The notes under the pieces: model-generated
Told to the model about the DNA's origin: nothing
What the model saw: the letters and a program-made list of their open reading frames with translations, nothing else
Database searches by the model: none
Part shown: in pieces, positions 1 to 5,861 of the stretch
How positions within the stretch are numbered: the first letter of the stretch is position 1
Layout: each line of letters starts with the position of its first letter
Position numbers and translations under genes: made by a program
Assembly (NCBI RefSeq): GCF_946480305.1
Contig: NZ_CAMLJQ010000088.1
Coordinates: 1 to 7,225, forward strand
Length of the DNA stretch: 7,225 nucleotides
DNA from: an uncultured Caldimonas sp.
Lineage (GTDB): Bacteria; Pseudomonadota; Gammaproteobacteria; Burkholderiales; Burkholderiaceae
Direction of reading: 5' to 3'

Positions 1-63
1 AGGCAGCAGGCAGCAGGCAGCAGGCAGCAGGCAGCAGGCAGCAGGCAGCAGGCAGTAGGCAAC
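1..63. repeat. Heptanucleotide tandem repeat (AGGCAGC)n
   Basis: Nine back-to-back 7-bp units can be read. Positions 1-49 are seven perfect AGGCAGC copies, 50-56 is AGGCAGT and 57-63 is AGGCAAC, so the array decays towards fliR. It touches the left edge, so its full length is unknown. It lies downstream of the fliR stop codon. The unit is not a multiple of three, so a change in copy number would shift frame if the array were inside a gene, but no gene is visible across it here. Such arrays are prone to slipped-strand length change. Any function is unknown. Confidence 0.95.
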
Positions 64-75
64 AGCCCCCCACCA

Positions 76-92
76 GCGGGCAAGCGGCCCGC
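76..92 (-). other. Small GC stem-loop downstream of fliR
   Basis: GCGGGC at 76-81 pairs perfectly with GCCCGC at 87-92 around a 5-base loop. It begins 8 bases past the fliR stop codon in the direction of transcription. No T-run follows it on the minus strand; the next bases are G-rich. It is therefore not a convincing intrinsic terminator, but it could protect the 3' end of the mRNA or assist termination. Confidence 0.4.
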
Positions 93-100
93 AAGCCCCG

Positions 101-862
101 CTACTGAAACCGCGACAGCATCTGCTCCAACGCCATCGTGAATGGCTTCTCCAACAACGGCAGCGTGACGACCACGCCCAGCAACCCCACCGACAACGTG
201 ATCGGAAACCCGATCGCAAAGATGTTCATCTGCTGCGCCACGCGAGAGATGACGCCCAACACGAGGTTGACGAACAGCAACATCGCCATGATCGGCAGCG
301 CGATCCACACGCCGAGCTTGAACACCTCGGCGCCGAGGGTGTGCATCTGCACCGTGTGCAAGAACGCCATGGGCTCGGCCGACACCGGGAAGGCGTGGAA
401 GCTCTGCACCACCGCAGCAATGAGCACGAGGTGGCCGTTGATCACGATGAACAGCAGTGACACGGTGGCGCCGAAGACGCGACTCACGGCGTTGGTCTGG
501 CCGCCCGAAGTGGGATCGAAGAACGCGGCGAAGCCGAGGCCCATCTGCAGGCCGATCAGTTCGCCGGCGAACTCGATGGCGGCGAACACGATGCGTACCG
601 CGAAGCCGATCGAGATGCCGATCAGCACTTGCTGGACGATCACGGCGAACAGTTCGGGTGAATCGAGCGAGATCGGCGGCGGCGGCGGCATCGAGACCTG
701 CGAGGCCACCGCGATGAAGAAGGCCAGCGCGATCTTCACGCGCGCGGGCGTGGAGCGCATCGACAGCACGGGCGCGCTCGTGAAGAGAGCCAGCGTGCGC
801 AGGAACGGCCACAGGATGGGGGTGATCCAGGCCATCAGCTGCTGATCGGTGAAGGTCAGCAT
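101..862 (-). CDS. fliR: Flagellar export gate protein FliR
   Basis: FliR is a polytopic inner-membrane protein of the flagellar type III export gate, where one copy joins the FliP5/FliQ4 helical assembly inside the MS ring. The 253-residue product has the usual family length and hydrophobic segments at about 13-34, 42-56, 70-92, 95-115, 130-155, 178-206 and 215-235. Family-typical stretches are GLQMGLGFAAFFDP (104-117) and QMNIFAIGFPITL (211-223). I chose the ATG at 862 because a GGAGGG ribosome binding site sits about 9 bases upstream; a GTG at 892 would lie upstream of that site. The gene ends with TAG at 101-103. It follows fliQ after 58 bp. Five consecutive CCG proline codons occur at residues 59-63, in the loop after the second hydrophobic segment. 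The injectisome homologue SctT is excluded by the surrounding flagellar genes. Confidence 0.97.
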   Translation of the reverse strand: MLTFTDQQLMAWITPILWPFLRTLALFTSAPVLSMRSTPARVKIALAFFIAVASQVSMPPPPPISLDSPELFAVIVQQVLIGISIGFAVRIVFAAIEFAGELIGLQMGLGFAAFFDPTSGGQTNAVSRVFGATVSLLFIVINGHLVLIAAVVQSFHAFPVSAEPMAFLHTVQMHTLGAEVFKLGVWIALPIMAMLLFVNLVLGVISRVAQQMNIFAIGFPITLSVGLLGVVVTLPLLEKPFTMALEQMLSRFQ

Positions 863-920
863 CGGCAAGGCCCTCCGCCGGGCAAAGGCCACGGCGCCAC
901 GGTGGTCGCGCGTGTGCGCA

Positions 921-1190
921 TCACCCCACCATCGACGGAATCGACAGGATCGTCCTCTGGATGTACTCCACCAGGCTGGTCAACATCCAGGGCCCGGCGA
1001 TGGCAAGCACCGCGACGGCGGCCACCATCTTCGGCACGAACGACAACGTCGCTTCGTTGATCTGCGTCGCGGCCTGGATCACGCTGATCAGCACGCCGAC
1101 CGCCAGGATGACGACCAGGATGGGGGCAGCGATGGTCAGCAGCAGGAACAGGCCCTGCTGACCGAAAGTGAAAACCTGTTGAGCATCCAT
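921..1190 (-). CDS. fliQ: Flagellar export gate protein FliQ
   Basis: FliQ is a small two-helix membrane protein; four copies pack around FliP and FliR in the export gate. The 89-residue product has the exact size expected for the family, with hydrophobic helices at about 12-38 and 52-76. The loop between them carries the conserved-looking sequence QAATQINEATLSFVPK (39-54). The ATG at 1190 is preferred over a TTG three codons earlier because GAGG lies 9 bases upstream of the ATG and directly abuts the TTG. That GAGG overlaps the fliP stop codon (CCTGAGG), and the gap between fliP and fliQ is only 11 bp, so translation of the two genes is probably coupled. The next gene downstream is fliR, in the standard order. 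Confidence 0.97.
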   Translation of the reverse strand: MDAQQVFTFGQQGLFLLLTIAAPILVVILAVGVLISVIQAATQINEATLSFVPKMVAAVAVLAIAGPWMLTSLVEYIQRTILSIPSMVG

Positions 1191-1201
1191 GTCGAACAAC
1201 C

Positions 1202-1993
1202 TCAGGTGGCAAAACTCGCGGCGAGCGAACCGAGCATCAGGTTCCAGCCATCGGCCAGCACGAACAACATCAGCTTGAACGGCAGCGCCACCAGCACGGG
1301 CGACAGCATCATCATCCCCAGGCTCATCAGCACACTGGCGACGATCATGTCGATGATCAGGAACGGGATGAAGATCATGAAGCCGATCTGGAAGGCGCTC
1401 TTCAGCTCGCTGGTCACGAAGGCCGGCACGATCACGCGGAACGGCGCGTTCTGTGCGGTGACGGACGGATCGAGCTTGGCGAGCTTGGCGAACAGCGCGA
1501 AGTCCGACTCGCGCGTCTGCTTGAGCATGAACTCGCGCATCGGCACCTCGGCGCGCTGCAGTGCCTGGTCGAACGGGATCTGTTGCGCGGCGTACGGCTG
1601 GTACGCCTCGGCATACACGCGGTCGATGGTCGGGCTCATCACGAAGAAGGTGAGGAACAGCGACAGGCCGATGATCACCTGGTTGGGTGGCGCGGACTGC
1701 GCGCCGATGGCCTGGCGCAGCAGCGACAGCACGATGACGATGCGCGTGAAGCCGGTCATCAGCAGCACGACCGCGGGGATGAAACTGAGCGCGGTGAAGA
1801 ACAGCAGCGTCTGGATCGGCACCGAGTAGCTGGTGCCGCCTGCGCCCTGGCCGATCACGAGCGGCAGCGAGCCGCCGGGAGCGGGGGGCGTCTGGGCACT
1901 GGCAAGGTCGGGCAGGGTCGCGAGCAACGCGAGTGCGGTACCGGCGACGAAGACGGCCGCGCGGCGCCAGGAGAAGTCAGCAGGGCGGCGCAT
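1202..1993 (-). CDS. fliP: Flagellar export gate protein FliP
   Basis: FliP forms the pentameric core of the flagellar protein export channel in the inner membrane. The product is 263 residues. An N-terminal cleavable signal peptide is visible: Arg-rich residues 1-11, a hydrophobic core at 12-30 and an ASA-Q cleavage motif at 32-35, as is known for FliP. The family signature follows, including MTGFTRIVIVLSLLRQAIG (79-97) and then the PPNQVIIGLSLFLTFFVM region (102-119). A periplasmic stretch lies at about 125-185, followed by hydrophobic segments at about 200-225 and 228-247. The ATG at 1993 overlaps the fliO stop by one base (TGATG) and has GGAGGG 8 bases upstream. The frame stays open to 2278, but that extension is fliO read out of frame and is Arg/His-rich, so I rejected it. 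Confidence 0.98.
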   Translation of the reverse strand: MRRPADFSWRRAAVFVAGTALALLATLPDLASAQTPPAPGGSLPLVIGQGAGGTSYSVPIQTLLFFTALSFIPAVVLLMTGFTRIVIVLSLLRQAIGAQSAPPNQVIIGLSLFLTFFVMSPTIDRVYAEAYQPYAAQQIPFDQALQRAEVPMREFMLKQTRESDFALFAKLAKLDPSVTAQNAPFRVIVPAFVTSELKSAFQIGFMIFIPFLIIDMIVASVLMSLGMMMLSPVLVALPFKLMLFVLADGWNLMLGSLAASFAT

Positions 1994-2343
1994 CAGCGGT
2001 CCCTCCGGGCCTTGTTGAGCAAGGCGGCGAACGAGGCCGGCAGTCCCGGCACCTGCAACGGTGCGGGCGGCGGCAGCTCCTGTGCCGGCAGGGCATGCAC
2101 CGTGGTGATGCTCTGTGCCGTGACGCCCAGCACGAGCCACTGGCGCGATTCGCCCTGGCCGACTTCGACCGTGACGAGGCGCTGGTTGGGGCCGAGGCCG
2201 GTGGTGGAGATCACGCGTGTGACCTGTTGTGCGCCGACCGTGCCGAGACCGGCGACCGGAGTGCGCTTCAACAGCCACAGCACGACGGGAATCATCGCGA
2301 TGATGAACAGGAACCAGAGGGCGGAGGTGCCGGCGGATGACAT
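1993..2343 (-). CDS. fliO: Flagellar biosynthesis protein FliO
   Basis: FliO is a small bitopic membrane protein that stabilises FliP and helps assemble the FliP/FliR complex without remaining in the mature gate. The 116-residue product fits: a short N-terminus, one transmembrane segment at about 8-25 (ALWFLFIIAMIPVVLWLL), and a cytoplasmic domain with the FliO-like pattern VTRVISTTGLGPNQRLVTVEVG (41-62) followed by WLVLGVTAQSIT (69-80). The C-terminal tail is Pro-rich and then basic. FliO is poorly conserved, so position before fliP adds much of the support. The start is uncertain: the ATG at 2343 gives a normal FliO N-terminus but has no good Shine-Dalgarno sequence. An in-frame GTG at 2418 would add 25 polar residues before the membrane segment, with no better ribosome binding site. 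The gene overlaps fliP by one base. Confidence 0.93.
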   Translation of the reverse strand: MSSAGTSALWFLFIIAMIPVVLWLLKRTPVAGLGTVGAQQVTRVISTTGLGPNQRLVTVEVGQGESRQWLVLGVTAQSITTVHALPAQELPPPAPLQVPGLPASFAALLNKARRDR

Positions 2344-2436
2344 GGTGCGGGTATCGTGGATCGCATCTGCAAACCCTGGCCGGGAGGCCGGGCGAATGCT
2401 GAGATTGTGGGCAACCACGCCCCGCGCAATAGAACG
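2344..2436 (-). other. fliN-fliO spacer, leader of fliO
   Basis: This is the part of the fliN-fliO gap between the terminator-like hairpin and the fliO ATG. It contains a direct repeat of GGCCGGG at 2378-2384 and 2386-2392. A short out-of-frame ORF starts with ATG at 2366 behind an AGGG and stops inside fliO at 2292. I see no convincing sigma-70, sigma-28 or sigma-54 promoter. A GG...GC pair resembling a sigma-54 site at 2369-2381 has a 9-base rather than 10-base spacing. If the hairpin does terminate transcription, a promoter should lie here, but I cannot point to it. Confidence 0.4.
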
Positions 2437-2463
2437 AACAAGGGGGCCAAAGGCCCCCTTGTT
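2437..2463 (-). terminator. Terminator-like hairpin between fliN and fliO
   Basis: AACAAGGGGGCC (2437-2448) pairs perfectly with GGCCCCCTTGTT (2452-2463) around an AAA loop, giving a 12-bp stem. In the direction of transcription it begins 19 bases after the fliN stop codon. On the minus strand the 3' side runs on as TTGTTCGTTCTATT, which is moderately T-rich. On the plus strand the following bases are less T-rich, so the minus orientation fits better. The broken T-tract suggests a partial terminator, an attenuator or an mRNA 3'-end stabiliser rather than a complete stop. Confidence 0.7.
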
Positions 2464-2482
2464 GCTCGCACGGGCAGGTACG

Positions 2483-2929
2483 CTACATGCCCCGGCTCAG
2501 GCGCCGCATGCGCTCGGAGGGGGTCACGATGTCGGTCAGGCGGATGCCGAACTTGTCGTTCACCACCACCACCTCGCCCTGGGCGATCAGGTAGCCGTTG
2601 ACGAGCACGTCCATCGGCTCGCCGGCCAGGGCGTCGAGCTCGATCACCGAGCCCTGCGCGAGCTGCAGGATGTGCTTGATCGGGATGCGCGTGCGCCCCA
2701 GCTCCACGGTGAGCTGCACCGGGATGTCCAGGATCATGTTGATGTCGTTGCCGGCGGTGCTCGGGCCGGTCGACGAGAAGTTGGTGAACGACGCCGGCGA
2801 AACCTGCTCGGCGGGCGTGCTGATCACCTCGTTGATCGAAGAGGAACCGCCGGTCTGCTGGGCAAGCGCGGCTTCCCATTCGGCCGCCATGGCGTCCTGT
2901 TCGTCGTTGGGTTTGGATTCAACTGACAT
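2483..2929 (-). CDS. fliN: Flagellar motor switch protein FliN
   Basis: FliN forms most of the lower C-ring of the flagellar rotor, works with FliM in switching rotation, and helps dock export substrates through FliH. The 148-residue product has a variable, acidic and Ser/Thr-rich N-terminal region (1-62) and a C-terminal SpoA (surface presentation of antigens) domain at about 63-137. Recognisable parts of the domain are DIPVQLTVELGRTRIPI (68-84), GSVIELD (93-99), GEPMDVLVNG (103-112) and NDKFGIRLTDIV (124-135), as in typical FliN. The ATG at 2929 was chosen because GGGAG sits 6-7 bases upstream, inside the end of fliM. The gene overlaps fliM by 11 bp, which suggests coupled translation of two C-ring partners. 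A terminator-like hairpin follows it. The N-terminal extension is common in proteobacterial FliN proteins. Confidence 0.97.
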   Translation of the reverse strand: MSVESKPNDEQDAMAAEWEAALAQQTGGSSSINEVISTPAEQVSPASFTNFSSTGPSTAGNDINMILDIPVQLTVELGRTRIPIKHILQLAQGSVIELDALAGEPMDVLVNGYLIAQGEVVVVNDKFGIRLTDIVTPSERMRRLSRGM

Positions 2930-3923
2930 TCGGTTCTCCCAACCAGCCGAAATCACTGCCGGTCAACATTTGCTCGATCTTGATGGCGTACTTGCCGTTG
3001 GAGGTGCCGTAATGGCAGTCGAACACCGGCACGCCATCGACCTTGGCCTGCACCAGCGGCGACAGGTCCAGCTCGATGAAGTCGCCGGCCTTCAACGCCA
3101 GCAGTTGCTCGACGGTGGCTGGCGCATGGCCGAGTTCGACGCACAGCTCCACTTCGGCGGCCTGGATCTGGTGCGTGAGCAGCTTGACCCAGCGCCGGTC
3201 GGTGCCGGAGGAGTCGCCCTGCACGGTGGAATACAGCACGTCGCGGATGGGCTCCAGCGTCGCGTACGGAATGCAGAAATGGATGGTGCCGGAGTTGTCG
3301 CCCACCTCCAGCGTGAAGGAGGTGGTGACGACGATCTCGCTGGGCGTCGCGACGTTGGCGAACTGCGGCTGCATCTCCGAGCGCTGGTAGTCGAGCTCCA
3401 GCGGGTAGATGCCGTGCCAGGCCTTCTTGTACTCGTCGCGGATCACCTCGACGAGCCGGTTGATGATGCGCTGCTCGGTGGGTGAAAAGTCGCGGCCCTC
3501 GATGCGGGTGTGGAACTTGCCGGTGCCGCCGAACAGCGAGTCGATCACCGCGAACACCAGCGTCGGATCGCAGACGATCAGTCCCGAGCCGCGCAGCGGC
3601 TTGACCGACACGATGTTGAAGTTGGTCGGCACCACGATCTCGCGCAGGAAGGCGCTGTACTTCTGCACCTTGATGGCGCCGACCGAGATCTCCGGGCTCT
3701 TGCGGATCAGGTTGAACAGGCCGATGCGGATGTTGCGCGCGAACCGTTCGTTGATGATCTCCATCGTGGGCATGCGCCCACGAACGATGCGCTCCTGGCT
3801 CGCGATGTCGTAGTCGCGGATGCCACCGACCTGCTCTTCGACTTCCTCGAGCTTCTGGCTCTCGCCGGTGATGCCCTGCAACAGGGCATCGACTTCGTCT
3901 TGGGAGAGGATCTGCTGGTTCAT
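2919..3923 (-). CDS. fliM: Flagellar motor switch protein FliM
   Basis: FliM is the C-ring protein that binds phospho-CheY and passes the signal to FliG to change the direction of rotation. The 334-residue product has the normal length and all three parts. The N-terminal CheY-binding peptide is ILSQDEVDALL (5-15). The middle CheC-like domain spans about 45-235, with the GGTG motif at 132-135 that contacts FliG. The C-terminal SpoA domain at about 250-325 binds FliN and includes GDFIELDLSPLVQAKVDGVPVF starting near 280. The ATG at 3923 gives the standard MNQQILSQDEVD start. Its ribosome binding site is only fair (GCGGGA about 9 bases upstream). It lies 36 bp after fliL and overlaps fliN by 11 bp. 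No key residue appears to be missing. Confidence 0.99.
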   Translation of the reverse strand: MNQQILSQDEVDALLQGITGESQKLEEVEEQVGGIRDYDIASQERIVRGRMPTMEIINERFARNIRIGLFNLIRKSPEISVGAIKVQKYSAFLREIVVPTNFNIVSVKPLRGSGLIVCDPTLVFAVIDSLFGGTGKFHTRIEGRDFSPTEQRIINRLVEVIRDEYKKAWHGIYPLELDYQRSEMQPQFANVATPSEIVVTTSFTLEVGDNSGTIHFCIPYATLEPIRDVLYSTVQGDSSGTDRRWVKLLTHQIQAAEVELCVELGHAPATVEQLLALKAGDFIELDLSPLVQAKVDGVPVFDCHYGTSNGKYAIKIEQMLTGSDFGWLGEPNVS

Positions 3924-3949
3924 CGTGCGGTCCCGCTCGGGTAGGTCAT
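3920..3949 (-). CDS. Possible nine-codon ORF coupled to fliM
   Basis: In the fliL-fliM gap an ATG at 3949 opens a nine-codon frame reading MTYPSGTAR. Its TGA stop overlaps the fliM start as ATGA. The arrangement resembles a translationally coupled junction. However, the ATG has only GGTGG immediately upstream, too close for a normal ribosome binding site. The same frame is open backwards through the end of fliL, so the ORF could be a chance product of GC-rich sequence. Function is unknown and expression is unproven. Confidence 0.15.
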   Translation of the reverse strand: MTYPSGTAR

Positions 3950-3959
3950 GCCACCGGGG

Positions 3960-4571
3960 TCACTGGATGATGAAGTTCGAGAAATGCACGCGCTTGACCG
4001 GGCTGTCGACCGGCGGCGTGCGCTTCTTCTGTTCGGGCGCGCTGGCCTCGGCGGCGGCCGGCTCCGCTTCCGGCAGCCGGATGCCCATCGGGCGCACCGA
4101 TTCGCGCATGATCTCGGCGGCCAGGCGCTCCTTGCCGGCACGGTCGAGCAGTTCGTCGGAGGTCTTGTGCGCGAGCAGCAGCAGGATGTTGCTGCGCACG
4201 GCCGGCATGAAGGCCTTGAGCTTCTCGGCCATCTCGGGAGACTGCACCTCGAGCGTGATCCCGATCTGCGCGTAGCGCTCGACGTTCTTGTCCGCCAGGT
4301 TGACCGTGAAGGGGTCGAGCGGCAGGAACACCGGCGGGTTGGCGGTGTCGATCTCGGCGACGGCCTCCGCGGCGGCCGCTCCTTCCTGGTATTCGGCCTC
4401 TTCCAGCGCGGCCTGGCGCTTCTTGAGCACGATCACGCCGGCAACGGCGGCAGCGGCCAGCAGCACCAGCACGACGACGGCGGTCAGCAACAGGCGCTTC
4501 TTGCCGCCCTTCTTCTTGGCGGGGGCGGCATCTTCGGCGGCGGCAGCGGCTGGGGCCACGGCTGAGGGCAT
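3960..4571 (-). CDS. fliL: Flagellar basal body-associated protein FliL
   Basis: FliL is a single-pass inner-membrane protein that surrounds the MotA/MotB stator and supports torque or stator stability. The 203-residue product has an Ala-rich cytoplasmic N-terminus ending in a basic patch (KKKGGKKR, 19-26), a transmembrane helix at about 27-49 and a periplasmic domain. Family features are LDPFTVNLAD (85-94), RYAQIGITLEV (99-109), the helical region with RSNILLLLAHKTSDELL (126-142), and the C-terminal VHFSNFIIQ (195-203), where the ending on a beta strand is typical. The ATG at 4571 was chosen because AAGGA lies 6 bases upstream; an in-frame start at 4628 would run through a stem-loop and lacks support. 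The protein is longer than many FliL proteins because of an Ala/Pro/Glu-rich and Lys/Arg insert near 166-190, before the final strand. Confidence 0.95.
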   Translation of the reverse strand: MPSAVAPAAAAAEDAAPAKKKGGKKRLLLTAVVVLVLLAAAAVAGVIVLKKRQAALEEAEYQEGAAAAEAVAEIDTANPPVFLPLDPFTVNLADKNVERYAQIGITLEVQSPEMAEKLKAFMPAVRSNILLLLAHKTSDELLDRAGKERLAAEIMRESVRPMGIRLPEAEPAAAEASAPEQKKRTPPVDSPVKRVHFSNFIIQ

Positions 4572-4593
4572 GTCGATTCCTTCGGTCTTGACG

Positions 4594-4626
4594 GCAGCGG
4601 GCACCCCAAGGTGCAAGGGCCGCTGC
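4594..4626 (-). promoter_or_regulatory. Bulged stem-loop in the fliL leader
   Basis: GCAGCGG (4594-4600) pairs with CCGCTGC (4620-4626), and directly inside it GCACC (4601-4605) pairs with GGTGC (4610-4614) around a 4-base loop. This gives 12 base pairs with a single 5-base bulge at 4615-4619. The structure ends 22 bases before the fliL ATG and about 11 bases before its AAGGA ribosome binding site (4578-4582). A role in fliL translation or mRNA processing is inference. Inverted repeats of this size also arise by chance in GC-rich DNA, though gaps between genes are short here. Confidence 0.45.
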
Positions 4627-4636
4627 AATGGCTTCG

Positions 4637-4642
4637 ATTATT
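4637..4642 (-). promoter_or_regulatory. Weak -10-like hexamer upstream of fliL
   Basis: On the minus strand AATAAT lies in a small A/T-rich island 66 bases upstream of the fliL ATG and matches five of six bases of TATAAT. No acceptable TTGACA-like -35 is found 16-18 bases further upstream. It also does not fit a sigma-28 or sigma-54 consensus. It is listed only because the fliK-fliL gap is a common place for a second flagellar promoter. Confidence 0.15.
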
Positions 4643-4679
4643 GAAAAGCGCGGGCGTCGAGAAGCGGTGAAAAGGGAGG

Positions 4680-4695
4680 GAAAACGGTCGTTTTC
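4680..4695 (-). other. A/T-rich stem-loop after fliK
   Basis: GAAAAC (4680-4685) pairs with GTTTTC (4690-4695) around a 4-base loop, starting 14 bases after the fliK stop. On the minus strand it is followed by a pyrimidine-rich CCTCCCTTTTC. The stem has few G-C pairs, and an alternative GTCG-AAAA-CGAC hairpin overlaps it. It is at best a weak terminator or attenuator at the end of the fliIJK segment. Confidence 0.3.
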
Positions 4696-4709
4696 GACGT
4701 GCCTGCGGC

Positions 4710-5861
4710 TCAGGCGTAGAGGTCGAGTCGGCCGTCGACCCGGCGCACGCCTGTCGTCGGGGTCGCCGTGTGCAGGCCGGGTGTGTCTTCGAGCGCGACA
4801 CCGCCGCGCCCGTGCGCGCGCACGGTGTGCCCGTGCCCCGGCTGCTGACGGGGTTCATGCTGCTGCGAGACGCCGCCGCCACTGAGCGTGAGGCCGGCCT
4901 CCTGCAATGCTGCGGCCAGATGCGACAGGCTGTTCTCCAGCGCGGCGCGGGTGGCGGCCGAGGCGGCGGCGAAGTCGACCTGGGCCTGCTGGCCCTGGAC
5001 GGCGATCTGCACCGTCACCGACCCCATTTCCGCGGGATTCAACGTCAGCCGGGCCTGCTGCACGCCGTCGCGCACGAGGTAGCCGACCTGCGTGGCAAGG
5101 GCTTCGGGAAAGTCGGGTGAATCCGCGGGCACGTCCACTTGCCGCGCGACCCCGCCGGAGGCCGTGCTCTGCGCCGCCGAGCCCGCGGAAGTCGCCGCCT
5201 GCATCGCGGCGAGCGGAAGCGGCGCCTCGGGCGCGCGCTGCGGTACGGCGGCGCGCGCAGCTGGTGCCTGCGCCTGGGCATCCTGCTGCTGTGCATGCGG
5301 CAGGGCGGCCTCTTCGTCAGCCGTTTCACCGAGCGCGACCGCAAACGTGTCGGTGAACTGCGGTGCGTCCTTCTTCGTCACCCCGGTCGTCTTGGCGGCG
5401 TCGGCCCCGGTCTCCCCGGTCGCGATCGCTGCATCGTCGGCGAGCGAGGCTTGCTGAGGCGTGGCGCCATCGGCCGCCGACGCGGGCGCGGCACTGTCGA
5501 TGCCTGCCCCGGCTCCAGCGTTCGCGGGCACCGCGTCCGTTGCTTCGGCCGGCGCAGCTGGCAACGCCGCGAAGGCCAGCACCAGTTCCTGTGCAGACAA
5601 CTCGGCAGGCGTCTGCTCCTGCGCCGAGGTCCGGTCGCGTTCTTCGCGATCGGCCTCGGTTGCTTCCTCACGCTCGCGCGCTTCGGAGATGTCGCGCTCG
5701 CGCGGGCGCTGCGCGTCGCGTGTCGGCTGCGTCTGCGCCTCGCGCAGGGCCTGGGAGAACCCGCGCGAAGGGGCGGGGTGCATCGTGGGGGTGCCGGCGC
5801 GGGCTGCCGTGGCGCCGCCCAAGGCGGCACCGGGCATGAACAGCGTGGAGGCAGAGGTCAT
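4710..5861 (-). CDS. fliK: Flagellar hook-length control protein FliK
   Basis: FliK is exported during hook growth, measures hook length and then switches FlhB specificity from rod/hook to filament substrates. The 383-residue product has the usual two-part layout. A long low-complexity Ala/Gln/Pro-rich N-terminal ruler spans about 1-245, including a strikingly charged Arg/Glu/Asp stretch at 48-82. The compact C-terminal Flg_hook domain spans about 256-330, with the family motif LNPAEMGSV (274-282) followed by VQIAVQGQQAQVDFAAASA (284-302). A His/Gly/Gln-rich tail ends in GRLDLYA. The start is uncertain: the ATG at 5861 has pyrimidine-rich sequence upstream and no Shine-Dalgarno sequence. A GTG at 5945 would overlap fliJ without a better site, and ATGs at 5837 and 5783 are also possible. 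fliJ lies 50 bp upstream. Confidence 0.92.
   Translation of the reverse strand: MTSASTLFMPGAALGGATAARAGTPTMHPAPSRGFSQALREAQTQPTRDAQRPRERDISEAREREEATEADREERDRTSAQEQTPAELSAQELVLAFAALPAAPAEATDAVPANAGAGAGIDSAAPASAADGATPQQASLADDAAIATGETGADAAKTTGVTKKDAPQFTDTFAVALGETADEEAALPHAQQQDAQAQAPAARAAVPQRAPEAPLPLAAMQAATSAGSAAQSTASGGVARQVDVPADSPDFPEALATQVGYLVRDGVQQARLTLNPAEMGSVTVQIAVQGQQAQVDFAAASAATRAALENSLSHLAAALQEAGLTLSGGGVSQQHEPRQQPGHGHTVRAHGRGGVALEDTPGLHTATPTTGVRRVDGRLDLYA

Noticed and set aside
1..63. Tandem array as a CRISPR
   Set aside because: The units are 7 bp and directly adjacent with no spacers.
1994..2278. N-terminal extension of fliP upstream of 1993
   Set aside because: The extension is fliO read in another frame and is Arg/His-rich. 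The ATG at 1993 has a good ribosome binding site and begins a proper signal peptide.
2367..2382. Possible sigma-54 promoter upstream of fliO
   Set aside because: The minus strand has a GG and a TTTGC, but the GG-to-GC spacing is 9 rather than the required 10, and the flanking bases match the consensus poorly.
849..2926. Long open frames on the plus strand (for example 849-1829 and 1583-2926)
   Set aside because: They lie opposite fliR, fliQ, fliP, fliO and fliN. Their products are low-complexity and His/Arg/Gln-rich with no family resemblance. Such frames are expected opposite high-GC genes.
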